Source: Mesorhizobium sp. C432A | GTDB taxonomy: Bacteria > Pseudomonadota > Alphaproteobacteria > Rhizobiales > Rhizobiaceae | Reading direction: 5' to 3' | Length of the DNA: 64,000 bases | Assembly: GCF_030323145.1 (NCBI RefSeq) | Contig: NZ_CP100470.1 | Coordinates: 744,001 to 808,000 of the forward strand | Shown here: piece after piece, positions 34,798-44,110 of the stretch | How positions within the stretch are numbered: the stretch's first letter is position 1 | Layout of the letters: each line of letters begins with the position of its first letter | The notes under the pieces: generated by a model | What the model was told of the DNA's origin: nothing | Databases searched by the model: none | What the model saw: the letters and a program-made list of their open reading frames with translations, nothing else | Position numbers and translations under genes: made by a program

Positions 34798-35703
34798 TCA
34801 GGCGATCTTCTGCTGGTCGCGGCCGGGACCGATCAGCACAAGTGCCGCGACCAGGAACAGATACATCCAGCCATCGCGCCATTCGATCGGGAAATAGCCG
34901 GCCCATAGCGACTCCGCCATGCCGAAGGCGGCCGCACCGAGCGCGGCCCGAGGCGGAGAGAGATAGCCGCCCACCGCCGTCACGAACAGGATTTTCAGCC
35001 CGTAGACGAGGCCGGAGCCGAAGCTGACATTGCCGTAGTAAAGGGCGGCCATGATTCCGGCCAGCGCGGCGCAGAAACCGCCGAACAGCACCGCATGCCG
35101 GAACACTGCGCGCACGTCCACGCCGCACATGGCAGCCGCTTTGGGATCGTCGGAGACGGCGCGCCAGCGGCGGCCGAAGCCCGAGCGGGCAAACGCCCAT
35201 GCAGCGAGCATGATTGCCGCCAGAACCACCGCGCAATCGATGAGCTGGATCAGCGTCAGCGTCGCCTGGAAGCCGGCATCCTGAGCAAAAACGATGGGCT
35301 GCGCCAGCATCGGCGGCAGCCACCAATCATGCGTGTCGGCGGCGATACGGCTTGCTTCCGACAGCACCAGCAGGATGCCGAGCGTCGTCACCACAATGGC
35401 ATTGGGCGTGCGGTCGGCCAGCGGTTCGAAGACGCTGCGCGACAGCACGTGGCCGATCAGCGCGGCATAAAGGAAAGCCGTGACGACGCCGAGCACCACT
35501 GCCGCCAGCAAGGTCAGCCACAATACCTGATAGCCGAAGGCCACGGTCAGGATCATCGTCTGGCCGCAAAAGGCGAACAGCGCGCCATAGGCGAGATTGG
35601 TCCGGTGCAGGATGCCATTGGTCAGCACGTAGCCGAAGGCAAGCAGCGCATAGAGCGCGCCGGAATGCAGCCCGTTCAGCACCTGCTGGAAGAAATAGAG
35701 CAT
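34798..35703 (-). CDS. Orphan branched-chain amino acid ABC transporter permease (LivH type)
   Basis: The 301-residue membrane protein is of the LivH family. Its opening (MLYFFQQVLNGLHSGALYAL) is typical, as are RTPNAIVVTTLGI, the EAA-like RAVSDDPKAAAMCGVDV segment and a C-terminal helix. No LivM, LivF, LivG or binding protein lies nearby, so its partners are elsewhere or it has been separated. I take the ATG at 35703 because GGAAAG precedes it; an ATG at 35745 adds 14 residues without a ribosome site. It is divergent from the CGNR gene. Confidence 0.85.
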   Translation of the reverse strand: MLYFFQQVLNGLHSGALYALLAFGYVLTNGILHRTNLAYGALFAFCGQTMILTVAFGYQVLWLTLLAAVVLGVVTAFLYAALIGHVLSRSVFEPLADRTPNAIVVTTLGILLVLSEASRIAADTHDWWLPPMLAQPIVFAQDAGFQATLTLIQLIDCAVVLAAIMLAAWAFARSGFGRRWRAVSDDPKAAAMCGVDVRAVFRHAVLFGGFCAALAGIMAALYYGNVSFGSGLVYGLKILFVTAVGGYLSPPRAALGAAAFGMAESLWAGYFPIEWRDGWMYLFLVAALVLIGPGRDQQKIA

Positions 35704-35749
35704 AGACAGCTTTCCGGGCGCCGGAGCCCGCGCCAAGGTTTGCATCGTA

Positions 35750-35787
35750 AAATCTAACTTGTCAAACGCGATTTATCGGTTAGATTT
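35750..35787. promoter_or_regulatory. 9-bp inverted repeat between livH-type and CGNR genes
   Basis: AAATCTAAC (35750-35758) and GTTAGATTT (35779-35787) are perfect reverse complements with a 20-base spacer. They fill the short gap between the divergent genes, and the right arm ends five bases before the CGNR ATG. The site is a strong operator candidate, perhaps bound by the CGNR protein itself. Confidence 0.55.
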
Positions 35788-35792
35788 CTGAT

Positions 35793-36401
35793 ATGACAGT
35801 ATCTTGGAGCCCACATCGCTTCACCGGCGGCATTCTTGCGCTCGATACGGCCAACACCGTGGTGTTGCGCAACGATCCGGAAAAGACTTTCGACCGTTTT
35901 GCCGATCCGGCCGAGATCGCGCGCTTCGCCAACGCCGCAACCGGCTTTCGCGGTGCCGAGCTTGGCGGCAGACCGCTAGAGGCGACCTCGCCGGACAGCA
36001 TCGCGCCGGTGGTGCTGGCGATCCGCGAGACGACCGACCGCCTGTTTCGCGGCGCGGTGTCGAAAGGTGCGCTTGCCGCCGGCGACCTCGCCGCTTTTCT
36101 CAAGGCCTGCGCCAACGGCCTCGATCGGAGCCCTGCCGAAATCGGCGCACCGGGTAGACCGTTCGGCGATCCATCGACGCCGATCGCGTTCGAGGCGGCG
36201 CTGGCGGTTTCGGCCTTGTCGCTGCTGCGCGACGACACGGTCGCCAGGCTCAGGATCTGTCCCAATTGCAGCTGGCTGTTTCTCGACAGGAGCCGCAATT
36301 CCAGCCGCCTTTGGTGCGATATGGCTGTGTGCGGCAACCGCCAGAAAGCAAGCCGTCACTATCGCCGCCGCACGGCGGCACATGAGGTCAACAATGCTTA
36401 G
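35793..36401 (+). CDS. ABATE/CGNR zinc-finger domain protein (putative regulator)
   Basis: The 202-residue protein has an N-terminal ABATE domain (about 1-140, FTGGILALDTANTVV) and a C-terminal CGNR zinc finger, ICPNCSWLFLDRSRNSSRLW followed by CDMAVCGNRQKASRHYRR, with four cysteines to bind zinc. The family is thought to comprise stress-linked DNA-binding regulators. There is no ribosome site before the ATG at 35793: the operator-like repeat occupies that place. Its end overlaps the lipoprotein gene by 8 bases. Confidence 0.9.
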   Translation: MTVSWSPHRFTGGILALDTANTVVLRNDPEKTFDRFADPAEIARFANAATGFRGAELGGRPLEATSPDSIAPVVLAIRETTDRLFRGAVSKGALAAGDLAAFLKACANGLDRSPAEIGAPGRPFGDPSTPIAFEAALAVSALSLLRDDTVARLRICPNCSWLFLDRSRNSSRLWCDMAVCGNRQKASRHYRRRTAAHEVNNA

Positions 36402-36924
36402 GGTTGTTTTTCGTTCAATCCTTGTCGGTGCTGCGCTCATTGCAGCCGTTGCGCTTGGCGCCTGCCGCGACACCGGCGGCGACGGCAAGCTGTTCGAGGT
36501 TTCCGGCAAGGTCGTCGTCTTCAACTACCGTCTCGCCCGGGCGACCTATGTCGTGACGCTGCGGCCCCTGCAGCCGATGGGCGAAGGCCAGGTGGCGGTC
36601 GCCAGTTTCCAGAATCCGGCCGGCGGCCCTCCCCTGGTAGTCGAGCAGAAGGTCTGGCCGAAGCTCGACAAGGTCAGCCTGGAGAGCCCGGCGCTCACCT
36701 GCATCGTCAAGGACAAACCCTATGCGATCTCCATCAGCATCAGGGGTCCTGACGGCACGTTCCTGCAGAAGATCGACACGACGCTGATGTCGAGCGAGGA
36801 CCAGTCGATCCTTCCCGACCGGCCGCTGGTGGTCGACCAGCTCTATACGGCCAATCCCGATCTTGCCGGCCATCCCGACGGCAAGCTGCCGGGTGAGCCG
36901 AAGCCGGATTGCTCGAAAGGCTGA
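36394..36924 (+). CDS. Hypothetical lipoprotein
   Basis: I recognise no named family. The 176-residue product begins with a lipoprotein signal (MLRVVFRSILVGAALIAAVA then LGAC, lipidated Cys24). The rest is a beta-rich domain (KVVVFNYRLARATYVVTLRP, AISISIRGPDGTFLQKI) and a Pro-rich end with one more cysteine. The ATG at 36394 has GAGGT upstream and lies inside the end of the CGNR gene, so both are probably translated from one message. The envelope is the likely location. Confidence 0.8.
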   Translation: MLRVVFRSILVGAALIAAVALGACRDTGGDGKLFEVSGKVVVFNYRLARATYVVTLRPLQPMGEGQVAVASFQNPAGGPPLVVEQKVWPKLDKVSLESPALTCIVKDKPYAISISIRGPDGTFLQKIDTTLMSSEDQSILPDRPLVVDQLYTANPDLAGHPDGKLPGEPKPDCSKG

Positions 36925-37145
36925 CGCGTCTTTGCCGGGCGCGACTGCGTGGAAATTTTCGGTCGCCGGACAACCGCCGCGGACCGATTTCGTGCCGGAT
37001 ACGCGACGGCAGCGGATCGTTCGTTGCGCTTTGCCTGGCACTTTCGATTTCGTTTGACCTGCCTTGCAAGCGGAGAAAGACTGCGCCATCTCACTCCTAC
37101 GTTGGCTGCGCGCCCCCGGTGCTGTCTCCGCAGAGGAAATGCCTG

Positions 37146-40100
37146 ATGACGCTGCACGACGTCGCGCTCGACGACAAGTTCGATCTTGGCAAGGAGCGCA
37201 TCTTCCTGTCCGGCGCACAGGCGGTCATCCGCATGCTTGTGATGCAGCGCGAGCGCGACCGCCGGGCCGGCCTCAACACGGCCGGCTTCGTGTCCGGTTA
37301 TCGCGGCTCGCCGCTCGGCGGCCTCGATATGCAGCTGTGGCGGGCGAAAAAGCAGCTGGCGCAGGCCGACATCGTCTTCCAGCCCGGCCTCAACGAGGAG
37401 CTTGCCGCCACCGCCTGCTGGGGCTCTCAGCAGACGGAATTAATGGGCGAAGGCAAGCATGACGGGGTGTTTTCGGTCTGGTACGGCAAGGGACCGGGCG
37501 TCGACCGCTCCGGCGACGTTTTCCGCCACGCCAACCTCGCGGGATCGTCGAAGCATGGCGGCGTGCTTGCGCTGATGGGCGACGACCATATGGCCGAATC
37601 ATCGACCAATGCGCACGCCACCGAATTCCTGTTCGTCGACACCATGGTGCCGATCCTCAACCCGGCCGGCGTTCAGGAGATCATCGACTACGGCCTCTAC
37701 GGCTTTGCCATGTCGCGCTTCGCCGGCACCTGGGCGGCTATCAAATGCGTCAAGGACAACATCGAATCCACGGCCTCCGTCGATGCCGCGCTCGAGCGCC
37801 TGAACATCGTCGTGCCGGAGTTCGATATGCCGCCCGGCGGCCTCAACATCCGCGATGAGATCGACATGCTCGGCCAGGAGGAGCGGCTGCATGAATACAA
37901 GCGCGCCGCTGCATCCGCCTTCATCCATGCCAACGGCCTGAACCGCATCGTCTATTCGGGCGGCCGCGCGCCGAAGCTCGGTATCATCACGCTGGGCAAG
38001 AGCTATCTCGATGTCCGCCAGGCGCTGGAAGACATCGGCATCGACGAGGCCGCCGCCAACCGCATCGGCATCCGCCTGTTCAAGGTCGGCTGCCCCTGGC
38101 CGCTCGACCTGCAGCATATCGCCGAATTCGCCCGCGGCCTCGACACCATCGTCGTCGTCGAGGAGAAGCGCTCGCTGATCGAGGTGCAGCTGCGCGAAAA
38201 CCTCTACGGCACCGCCACGCGGCCGACGATCGTCGGCAAGAAGGACGAGCGCGGCGACTGGCTGTTCCCGGCCAAGGGCGCGCTTGACCCCAACGAGATC
38301 GCCATTGCGCTGGGCGAGCGCATCCTGCGCACAATCGGCCCTTCGGAAGAGATCACTGGCAAGGTGGCAAAGCTGCGCCAGTTCCAGGCGATGCTTGCCG
38401 ACACCAGCGATATCGGTTCGCGCACGCCGTTCTTCTGCTCCGGCTGCCCGCACAATTCCTCGACCAAGGTGCCGGACGGCTCGATCGCCGCCGCCGGTAT
38501 CGGCTGCCATTTCATGGCGCTGTGGATGGACCGCAACACGGTCGGCTTCACCGCCATGGGCGGCGAGGGCGCACAATGGGTCGGCCAGGCGCCATTTTCG
38601 AAGCGTGGCCACATTTTCCAGAATCTTGGCGACGGCACCTACAATCACTCCGGCACGCTGGCGATCCGCTTCGCGCTGTCGACCGATGCCAACATCACCT
38701 ACAAGATCCTCTACAACGACGCCGTCGCCATGACCGGCGGCCAGCCGCATGAAGGCGGCCTGACTGTCGACATGATCGCCAGGCAGGTGCGCGCCGAAGG
38801 CGTCGAGCGCATCGCCATCGTCACCGACGAGCCGGAGAAATATGCGGGGAAGGCCGAATTCCCCTCCGGCGCCACCATCCACCACCGCGACGACCTCGAC
38901 CTCGTCCAGCGCGAGCTGCGCGACGTCAAGGGCGTCTCGGTGCTGCTCTACGACCAGACCTGCGCCGCCGAAAAGCGCCGCCGCCGCAAGCGCGGCACCT
39001 TCCCGGATCCCGACAAGCGGGTCTTCATCAACGAACTGGTCTGCGAGGGCTGCGGCGATTGCGGCGTGCAATCGAACTGCGTCTCGATCCAGCCGGCCGA
39101 AACCGAGTTCGGCCGCAAGCGCAGAATAGACCAGTCGAGCTGCAACAAGGACTTCTCCTGCGTCAACGGCTTCTGCCCGTCCTTCGTCACCGTGCACGGC
39201 GCCAAGATCAGGAAGGCCGAAGGCATTGCCGGGCGCTCCGACCCGCTTGACGGCGTGCCGGTGCCGGCCGAATTCCCGCTCGGTAGCGAGGGTTGGGCGG
39301 CGATCATCGACGGTGTCGGCGGCACCGGCGTCGTCACCATAGGTGCTGTGCTCGGCATGGCCGCCCATCTCGAGGACAAGGGCTGCGGCATGATCGACAT
39401 GGCCGGCCTCGCCCAGAAGGGCGGCTCGGTGTTCACCCATGTCCGCATCGCCCGCACTCCGGACGACATCCACGCGATCCGCGTTTCGGCCGGCAAGGCG
39501 GACCTGGTGCTCGGCTGCGACCTCGTCGTCTCGGGCGCCAAGAAGGTGCTGGCCGCAGTGCGCGAAGGCCATACCATCTTCCTCGCCAACACCGCCGAGA
39601 TCATGCCCGGCGAATTCGCCCGTTCGGCCGATTTCTCGCTGCCGATCGAGCGCCTGAAGAAGGCGATCCGTGCTGCCGCCGGCGAAGACAAGACGCATTT
39701 CTTCGACGCCACGCGCACCGCCACCCAATTGTTCGGCAATTCACTCGGCGCCAATATGTTCATGCTCGGCTTCGCCTTCCAGAATGGCGGGCTGCCGCTG
39801 TCGGCGCAAGCCGTTGAAAAAGCAATCGAATTAAACGGCGAGGCGGTGGCGATGAACATCGCCGCCTTCCGCTGGGGCCGGCGCGCCGCGCATCAGCCGG
39901 AGTTTGTGCGCGGCCTCGTCGCCCAGCCGGGCAAGGCCACTGAGATCGCCAAGACGCTGGACGATATCATCGCCCGCCGCGTCGCTTTCCTCTCTGCCTA
40001 TCAGAATGCCGCCTATGGCAGGCGCTATGCCGAGAAGCTGGCGGTTTTGCGTGCTGCCGAGGCCAAGGCCGTGCCTGACTCGACCGCGGTGACCGAGGCC

Positions 40101-40616
40101 GCCGCCAGAAACCTGTTCAAGCTGATGGCGATCAAGGACGAATATGAGGTGGCGCGGCTATACACCGACGGCTCCTTCGCTATGGAGCTCTCAAAACAGT
40201 TCCAGAGCTACGACAAACTCGAATTTCATCTGGCGCCACCGATCATGGGCAGGCGCGGCAATGACGGCAAGCCGAGGAAATCGAGCTTCGGCCCGTGGAT
40301 GATGAAGGGATTTCGCCTGCTGGCGGCGCTGAAAGGCCTGCGCGGCACGGCCTTCGACGTGTTCGGCTACAGCACTGAGCGGCGCATGGAGCGGCAGCTT
40401 CTGGCCCGCTATGAGGCCGATCTGGAGCTTGTCGCCAAGGCACTTGCGCCAGGCAGGATCGAGGCCGCCATCGCCCTTGCCTCGGTGCCGGCGCTCATTC
40501 GCGGCTACGGCCATGTCAGGCAAGCCAGCGCCGAAAAGGCAGAGGGCGAGCGCACAAGGCTTGTCGAGCGGCTGGCCAACACGCCGGCGCGGCCTGAACT
40601 TCAGGCCGCCGAGTGA
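37146..40616 (+). CDS. Indolepyruvate ferredoxin oxidoreductase family protein (fused IorA-IorB type)
   Basis: The 1156-residue enzyme decarboxylates aryl or branched 2-keto acids to acyl-CoA with ferredoxin as acceptor. It contains an N-terminal pyrimidine-binding domain (AGFVSGYRGSPLGGLD), a central thiamine-diphosphate domain (MGGEGAQWVGQAP, NLGDGTYNHSGTLA), an iron-sulfur region with CEGCGDC (about 635) and nearby cysteines (NKDFSCVNGFC), and a C-terminal gamma-type domain (GVGGTGVVTIGAVLG). This single-chain form is common in aerobic proteobacteria. AGAGGAA precedes the ATG at 37146 by seven bases. It has no co-transcribed partner. Confidence 0.93.
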   Translation: MTLHDVALDDKFDLGKERIFLSGAQAVIRMLVMQRERDRRAGLNTAGFVSGYRGSPLGGLDMQLWRAKKQLAQADIVFQPGLNEELAATACWGSQQTELMGEGKHDGVFSVWYGKGPGVDRSGDVFRHANLAGSSKHGGVLALMGDDHMAESSTNAHATEFLFVDTMVPILNPAGVQEIIDYGLYGFAMSRFAGTWAAIKCVKDNIESTASVDAALERLNIVVPEFDMPPGGLNIRDEIDMLGQEERLHEYKRAAASAFIHANGLNRIVYSGGRAPKLGIITLGKSYLDVRQALEDIGIDEAAANRIGIRLFKVGCPWPLDLQHIAEFARGLDTIVVVEEKRSLIEVQLRENLYGTATRPTIVGKKDERGDWLFPAKGALDPNEIAIALGERILRTIGPSEEITGKVAKLRQFQAMLADTSDIGSRTPFFCSGCPHNSSTKVPDGSIAAAGIGCHFMALWMDRNTVGFTAMGGEGAQWVGQAPFSKRGHIFQNLGDGTYNHSGTLAIRFALSTDANITYKILYNDAVAMTGGQPHEGGLTVDMIARQVRAEGVERIAIVTDEPEKYAGKAEFPSGATIHHRDDLDLVQRELRDVKGVSVLLYDQTCAAEKRRRRKRGTFPDPDKRVFINELVCEGCGDCGVQSNCVSIQPAETEFGRKRRIDQSSCNKDFSCVNGFCPSFVTVHGAKIRKAEGIAGRSDPLDGVPVPAEFPLGSEGWAAIIDGVGGTGVVTIGAVLGMAAHLEDKGCGMIDMAGLAQKGGSVFTHVRIARTPDDIHAIRVSAGKADLVLGCDLVVSGAKKVLAAVREGHTIFLANTAEIMPGEFARSADFSLPIERLKKAIRAAAGEDKTHFFDATRTATQLFGNSLGANMFMLGFAFQNGGLPLSAQAVEKAIELNGEAVAMNIAAFRWGRRAAHQPEFVRGLVAQPGKATEIAKTLDDIIARRVAFLSAYQNAAYGRRYAEKLAVLRAAEAKAVPDSTAVTEAAARNLFKLMAIKDEYEVARLYTDGSFAMELSKQFQSYDKLEFHLAPPIMGRRGNDGKPRKSSFGPWMMKGFRLLAALKGLRGTAFDVFGYSTERRMERQLLARYEADLELVAKALAPGRIEAAIALASVPALIRGYGHVRQASAEKAEGERTRLVERLANTPARPELQAAE

Positions 40617-40701
40617 TCGATACGCCTTGTTTACCTGAACACGAATTTTCGCGGTTTACGCCGATGGAGCCGACTTGACGCCAGGCGTCGGAACGGCATC
40701 T

Positions 40702-40716
40702 CTAAACCTTTCTTAA
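40702..40716 (+). promoter_or_regulatory. CtrA-like site (one mismatch) upstream of the GGDEF-EAL gene
   Basis: CTAAACCTTTCTTAA matches TTAA-N7-TTAA except for its first base. It lies 12 bases before the ATG at 40729, where a bound protein would more likely block than activate. It is reported because an exact site precedes the next gene. Confidence 0.3.
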
Positions 40717-40728
40717 GGCGAATGTGAC

Positions 40729-43071
40729 ATGACTGCGGTTCGTGCGACACCGCAGGCCATGCAAGAAAACAAAGCCGCAGAGATAGGTGAGGACGTCTAT
40801 GCTGGGTTCGTGCGATCGTTGTTCAACGATCCCGGGATCCTGCTGATTGGCGCATTTTGCCATGGCCTCATCGGCATTCTGGTTTATTTTACCTCGGGGC
40901 ATCCGGCCTATCTTGCATTGGCCGCGCTTATGCTTGCGGCGGGGCTTTACCGTTACTACGGCATCCGCAAAGGCCTGCGCATAGGCAGTTTCGAAACTTA
41001 TGAACAAGCCAAGAAGTGGGAACGCTACTACCTGGTTGGCGGCACCATCCAGGCTTTCTTCATGGGGCTTTTCTGCTTCACCTCAATCTATCTCATTCCC
41101 GATGTCTTCGGGGAAAGTGCCGCCATCGCCGTCATAATGGGCTCGACGGTGACCATTGTCGGCCGCAATTACGGCTCCAAGACCATGGTTGCGGTGCAGG
41201 CCTTCACGGTCGTGCTGCCGATCGCGGTCGGGCTGATGCTCAAGGGACATCTCGGCGATTTCATCCTCGGCCTCTACATAGTGCCGTTCATCTTCATCAT
41301 CACCCGGATGGCCAGCCACGTCCGCACCGTGCTGTTCAACGCCATTTCGGAGCGCAAGACGGCCGCCAGGCTCGCCGAGCGCTTCAACCGCGCGCTCAAC
41401 ACCATGTCGCATGGCCTGGTCATGCTCGGCCCCGACGGCAAGGTCGTGGTCGGCAATGCCGAAGCCGCGCATCTGATGTCGCTGCGCTCGCCCGACCAGC
41501 TGCTCGGGCGGTCGATCCATTCGCTGCTCCTGCGCGGCGTTGCGGGCGGCATGCTGGCGCCGAAAGACTGTCGTTATGTCGAAGCGCAGCTGACGCGCGC
41601 CTTGCGCGAGGGCCGCGACCGCAAGGTGCTGGTCTCCTTCTCCAATGGCCAGCACTATGAGTTCTCGGCCCGCGAAGGCAATCAGGATCTCGGTGTCATC
41701 ACCTTCGAGGACGTCACCGCCCGCGTCGAGGCTGAGGAAAAAATCCGCTTCATGGCGCGCTATGACAGCCTTACCGGCCTGCCGAACCGCGCGTATTTCC
41801 ATGAGCTGGTCGGTGAAGCCATGGCGTCGGGCAGCCGCGACCGCCTGTGCGCCCTGGCGGTGCTCGATCTCGACGATTTCAAGAGCGTCAACGACACCCT
41901 CGGCCATCCGGTCGGCGACGGACTTATCTATGCCGTTGCCGAGCGACTGGCGGCCGTCGCCGGGCAAGGCGTCAATGTCAGCCGCTTCGGCGGCGACGAG
42001 TTCATGATCTTCTTCGACCGCGTCGAGGATGAAAGCCATCTGACGGGCCTGCTCGACCAGATCTTTGCCGATCTGCAGGGCGAGGTCGACGTCGCAGGCC
42101 ACGGTCTGCGCATCCAGGCAAGCGCGGGCGCCGTGCTGTCCAGGGTCGACGACACCGATGTCGACGCCATGATCGTCAAGGCCGATCTGGCGCTCTACAA
42201 GGCCAAGGAACTCGGCAAGAACAACTGGCGGCTGTTCGAGGCAGCGATGGATGCGGCGTTCCGCAACCGCCAGCTGATGAAGGCCGATCTGCGCACGGCG
42301 GTCGAAGGCAAGGCGCTGCGGGTGGTCTATCAGCCGATCGTGGCGATGAACACCATGCGCATCGCCAGTTGCGAGGCGCTGTGCCGCTGGGATCATCCCG
42401 ATCTCGGGCCGGTTTCGCCCAGCATCTTCATTCCGCTGGCCGAAGAAATGGGCATCATTTCCGAGATCAGCACTTTTGTGCTCGCGGCTGCCTGCGCCGA
42501 ATGCGCTAAATGGCCCGCACAGACCAGCGTCTCGGTCAACCTTTCGGCCAAGGATTTCCGCAACCGCGACGTTGTCCAGAAGGTTCGCGACGCGCTTGCC
42601 ACTTCGGGGCTCGCCGCCGGCCGCCTCGAGATCGAAGTCACCGAAACCGCACTGCTCGACGACAAATCGCTAACGCGCCAGTATATCGAGGAACTTAAGC
42701 AGCTTGGCGTGCGCATTGCGCTCGACGATTTCGGCACCGGCTATTCAAGCCTGAGCTACCTCCACAAGCTGCCGCTCGACAAGATCAAGATCGACCGTTC
42801 GTTCCTGATGGACGTGACCCAGAACAAGCGTTCGCTCGACTTGTTGAAGGGCATCGTCGACCTGACCCGCGTGCTCGGGCTGACCGTCACCATCGAAGGT
42901 GTGGAAACCTTCGAACAGCTGAAGATCCTGGTGCATTCGGTCAAGCCGGACCTCGTCCAGGGCTTCCTGTTTGGCGCAGCACTCAGTGCCTCGGGCATAG
43001 AGACCATGTCCAACGTGACCTGGCCTTTCGCCGCCGAGCTGCGGCCGGCGGCAAAACTCGCCACGCCCTGA
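40729..43071 (+). CDS. Membrane GGDEF-EAL protein with PAS domain (c-di-GMP turnover)
   Basis: The 780-residue protein has about six N-terminal membrane helices (25-195, a MASE-like sensor), a PAS-like segment (about 215-330, LNTMSHGLVMLGPDGKVVVG), a GGDEF domain with intact FGGDEF (about 421) after RYDSLTGLPNRAYF, and an EAL domain with CEALCRW (about 548), ETALLDD and DDFGTGYSSL. Both catalytic signatures look complete, so it could make and break c-di-GMP; which activity dominates cannot be told. The signal sensed is unknown. It is followed 167 bases later by a FeeM-like synthase. Confidence 0.95.
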   Translation: MTAVRATPQAMQENKAAEIGEDVYAGFVRSLFNDPGILLIGAFCHGLIGILVYFTSGHPAYLALAALMLAAGLYRYYGIRKGLRIGSFETYEQAKKWERYYLVGGTIQAFFMGLFCFTSIYLIPDVFGESAAIAVIMGSTVTIVGRNYGSKTMVAVQAFTVVLPIAVGLMLKGHLGDFILGLYIVPFIFIITRMASHVRTVLFNAISERKTAARLAERFNRALNTMSHGLVMLGPDGKVVVGNAEAAHLMSLRSPDQLLGRSIHSLLLRGVAGGMLAPKDCRYVEAQLTRALREGRDRKVLVSFSNGQHYEFSAREGNQDLGVITFEDVTARVEAEEKIRFMARYDSLTGLPNRAYFHELVGEAMASGSRDRLCALAVLDLDDFKSVNDTLGHPVGDGLIYAVAERLAAVAGQGVNVSRFGGDEFMIFFDRVEDESHLTGLLDQIFADLQGEVDVAGHGLRIQASAGAVLSRVDDTDVDAMIVKADLALYKAKELGKNNWRLFEAAMDAAFRNRQLMKADLRTAVEGKALRVVYQPIVAMNTMRIASCEALCRWDHPDLGPVSPSIFIPLAEEMGIISEISTFVLAAACAECAKWPAQTSVSVNLSAKDFRNRDVVQKVRDALATSGLAAGRLEIEVTETALLDDKSLTRQYIEELKQLGVRIALDDFGTGYSSLSYLHKLPLDKIKIDRSFLMDVTQNKRSLDLLKGIVDLTRVLGLTVTIEGVETFEQLKILVHSVKPDLVQGFLFGAALSASGIETMSNVTWPFAAELRPAAKLATP

Positions 43072-43089
43072 CCCGTCATTAAATTGCGC

Positions 43090-43118
43090 TTGAAAAGCCC
43101 GTCTAAAAAGCGTTGTAT
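43090..43118 (+). promoter_or_regulatory. Possible promoter before the FeeM-like gene
   Basis: TTGAAA (43090-43095), a 17-base spacer and TTGTAT (43113-43118) resemble a -35/-10 pair, the second box weakly. The CtrA-like site at 43129-43143 lies where transcription would begin. Confidence 0.3.
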
Positions 43119-43128
43119 TGTCTAGGCG

Positions 43129-43143
43129 TTAACTGATTGTTAA
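43129..43143 (+). promoter_or_regulatory. Candidate CtrA-binding site upstream of the FeeM-like gene
   Basis: TTAACTGATTGTTAA is an exact TTAA-N7-TTAA, with a further TTAA two bases on. It is 95 bases before the ATG at 43239. Such sites are rare in DNA this GC-rich, and the pattern is the consensus of CtrA. Confidence 0.55.
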
Positions 43144-43238
43144 GGTTAATGATCGGTAAACACAGACGATTAGAGTTTCATCTTCTTGTTCCTTCGGTCG
43201 TCCGGTATTGTTCTCCTGCGGCGGTACGAGGGGAAGTA

Positions 43239-44006
43239 ATGGACACGCATCAGTCAGGTGTGCTTTCGGGTGCGGCAGTCAAATCCGGCCCGCCTTCCTT
43301 GTTCGCCCGCAACGTCCTCGACGTCCTCGAGCGTGTCGAATACCGGCGCTGCGAAAGCGGCGAGGATCTCGAAGCGGTCTACCGGCTGCGCTACAAGGCC
43401 TTTCATACACACGGCCTGCTTGACACCATTACCGAACAGAAGCTCGTCGATCCCCTTGACGAAGTGCGCAATTGCTACTGTTTCGGCGTCTTCATGGATG
43501 GCGAGCTGGTCAGCACCGTCAGGCTCCACCATTTGACCCGTGAGACCCCCGAAGCGCCGATCATGACCGTTTTCGGCGACCGGCTGCTGCTGCGGCTGGC
43601 GCGCGGTGAAACCTTCATCGACCCGAGCCGGTTGGCGATCGATCCGCAAATGTCGTCGGCCAACCGCGCCCTGCCCTATGTCACGCTGCGGCTCGCGGTT
43701 ATCGCCAACACCTTCTTCAACGCCACCAGCTGCATTTCGATGATCCGCGAGGAGCACACGGCCTTCTACCATCGCATCTTCGGATCGGTGCAGGTCGGCG
43801 AGCCGCGCCTCTACCCGCCCTTCACCATGCCGATCTTCTTCTATGAATCGATCTGCGAGCAGAACATGGCCCCGACGCTGGAGCGCTTTCCCTTCTTCCA
43901 GTCGACGGCGCTGGAGCGGCGTATGCTGTTTGCCAAGGCGCCGGCCGGCGAGCTCGCGCCGCTGACCATCCTGCCCACCGCTAAATATTTTCGCGAAGCA
44001 GCGTAA
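43239..44006 (+). CDS. N-acyl amino acid synthase FeeM-like acyltransferase (GNAT / autoinducer synthase fold)
   Basis: The 255-residue protein resembles the FeeM family, which joins a fatty acyl chain from acyl-ACP to an amino acid and shares its fold with acyl-homoserine-lactone synthases. Seen are AVYRLRYKAF (about 47-56, the R-x-x-x-F of this superfamily), a variable loop, VSTVRLHHL (about 92) and the conserved FIDPSRLAIDPQM (about 125). The product could be a signal, surfactant or membrane lipid precursor; none can be assigned. GAGGGGAAG precedes the ATG. It lies behind a c-di-GMP protein and carries its own candidate promoter and CtrA site. Confidence 0.78.
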   Translation: MDTHQSGVLSGAAVKSGPPSLFARNVLDVLERVEYRRCESGEDLEAVYRLRYKAFHTHGLLDTITEQKLVDPLDEVRNCYCFGVFMDGELVSTVRLHHLTRETPEAPIMTVFGDRLLLRLARGETFIDPSRLAIDPQMSSANRALPYVTLRLAVIANTFFNATSCISMIREEHTAFYHRIFGSVQVGEPRLYPPFTMPIFFYESICEQNMAPTLERFPFFQSTALERRMLFAKAPAGELAPLTILPTAKYFREAA

Positions 44007-44110
44007 TATCGGCAAAGCCGGCGCACTTTAGCGCCCGGTGCGAGGAGCTTTCCGGCCGCTTCGGCGTTCTGGACGTCACGACGCCGACGCGGCCATAGAA
44101 AGGAACCGAC

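Noticed and set aside
37599..39728. Very long open frame (709 codons) antisense to the indolepyruvate oxidoreductase gene
   Set aside because: Composition is Arg/Asp/Gly/His-rich low-complexity text, typical of the complement of a GC-rich gene. No motifs, and the opposite strand is a full, conserved enzyme.
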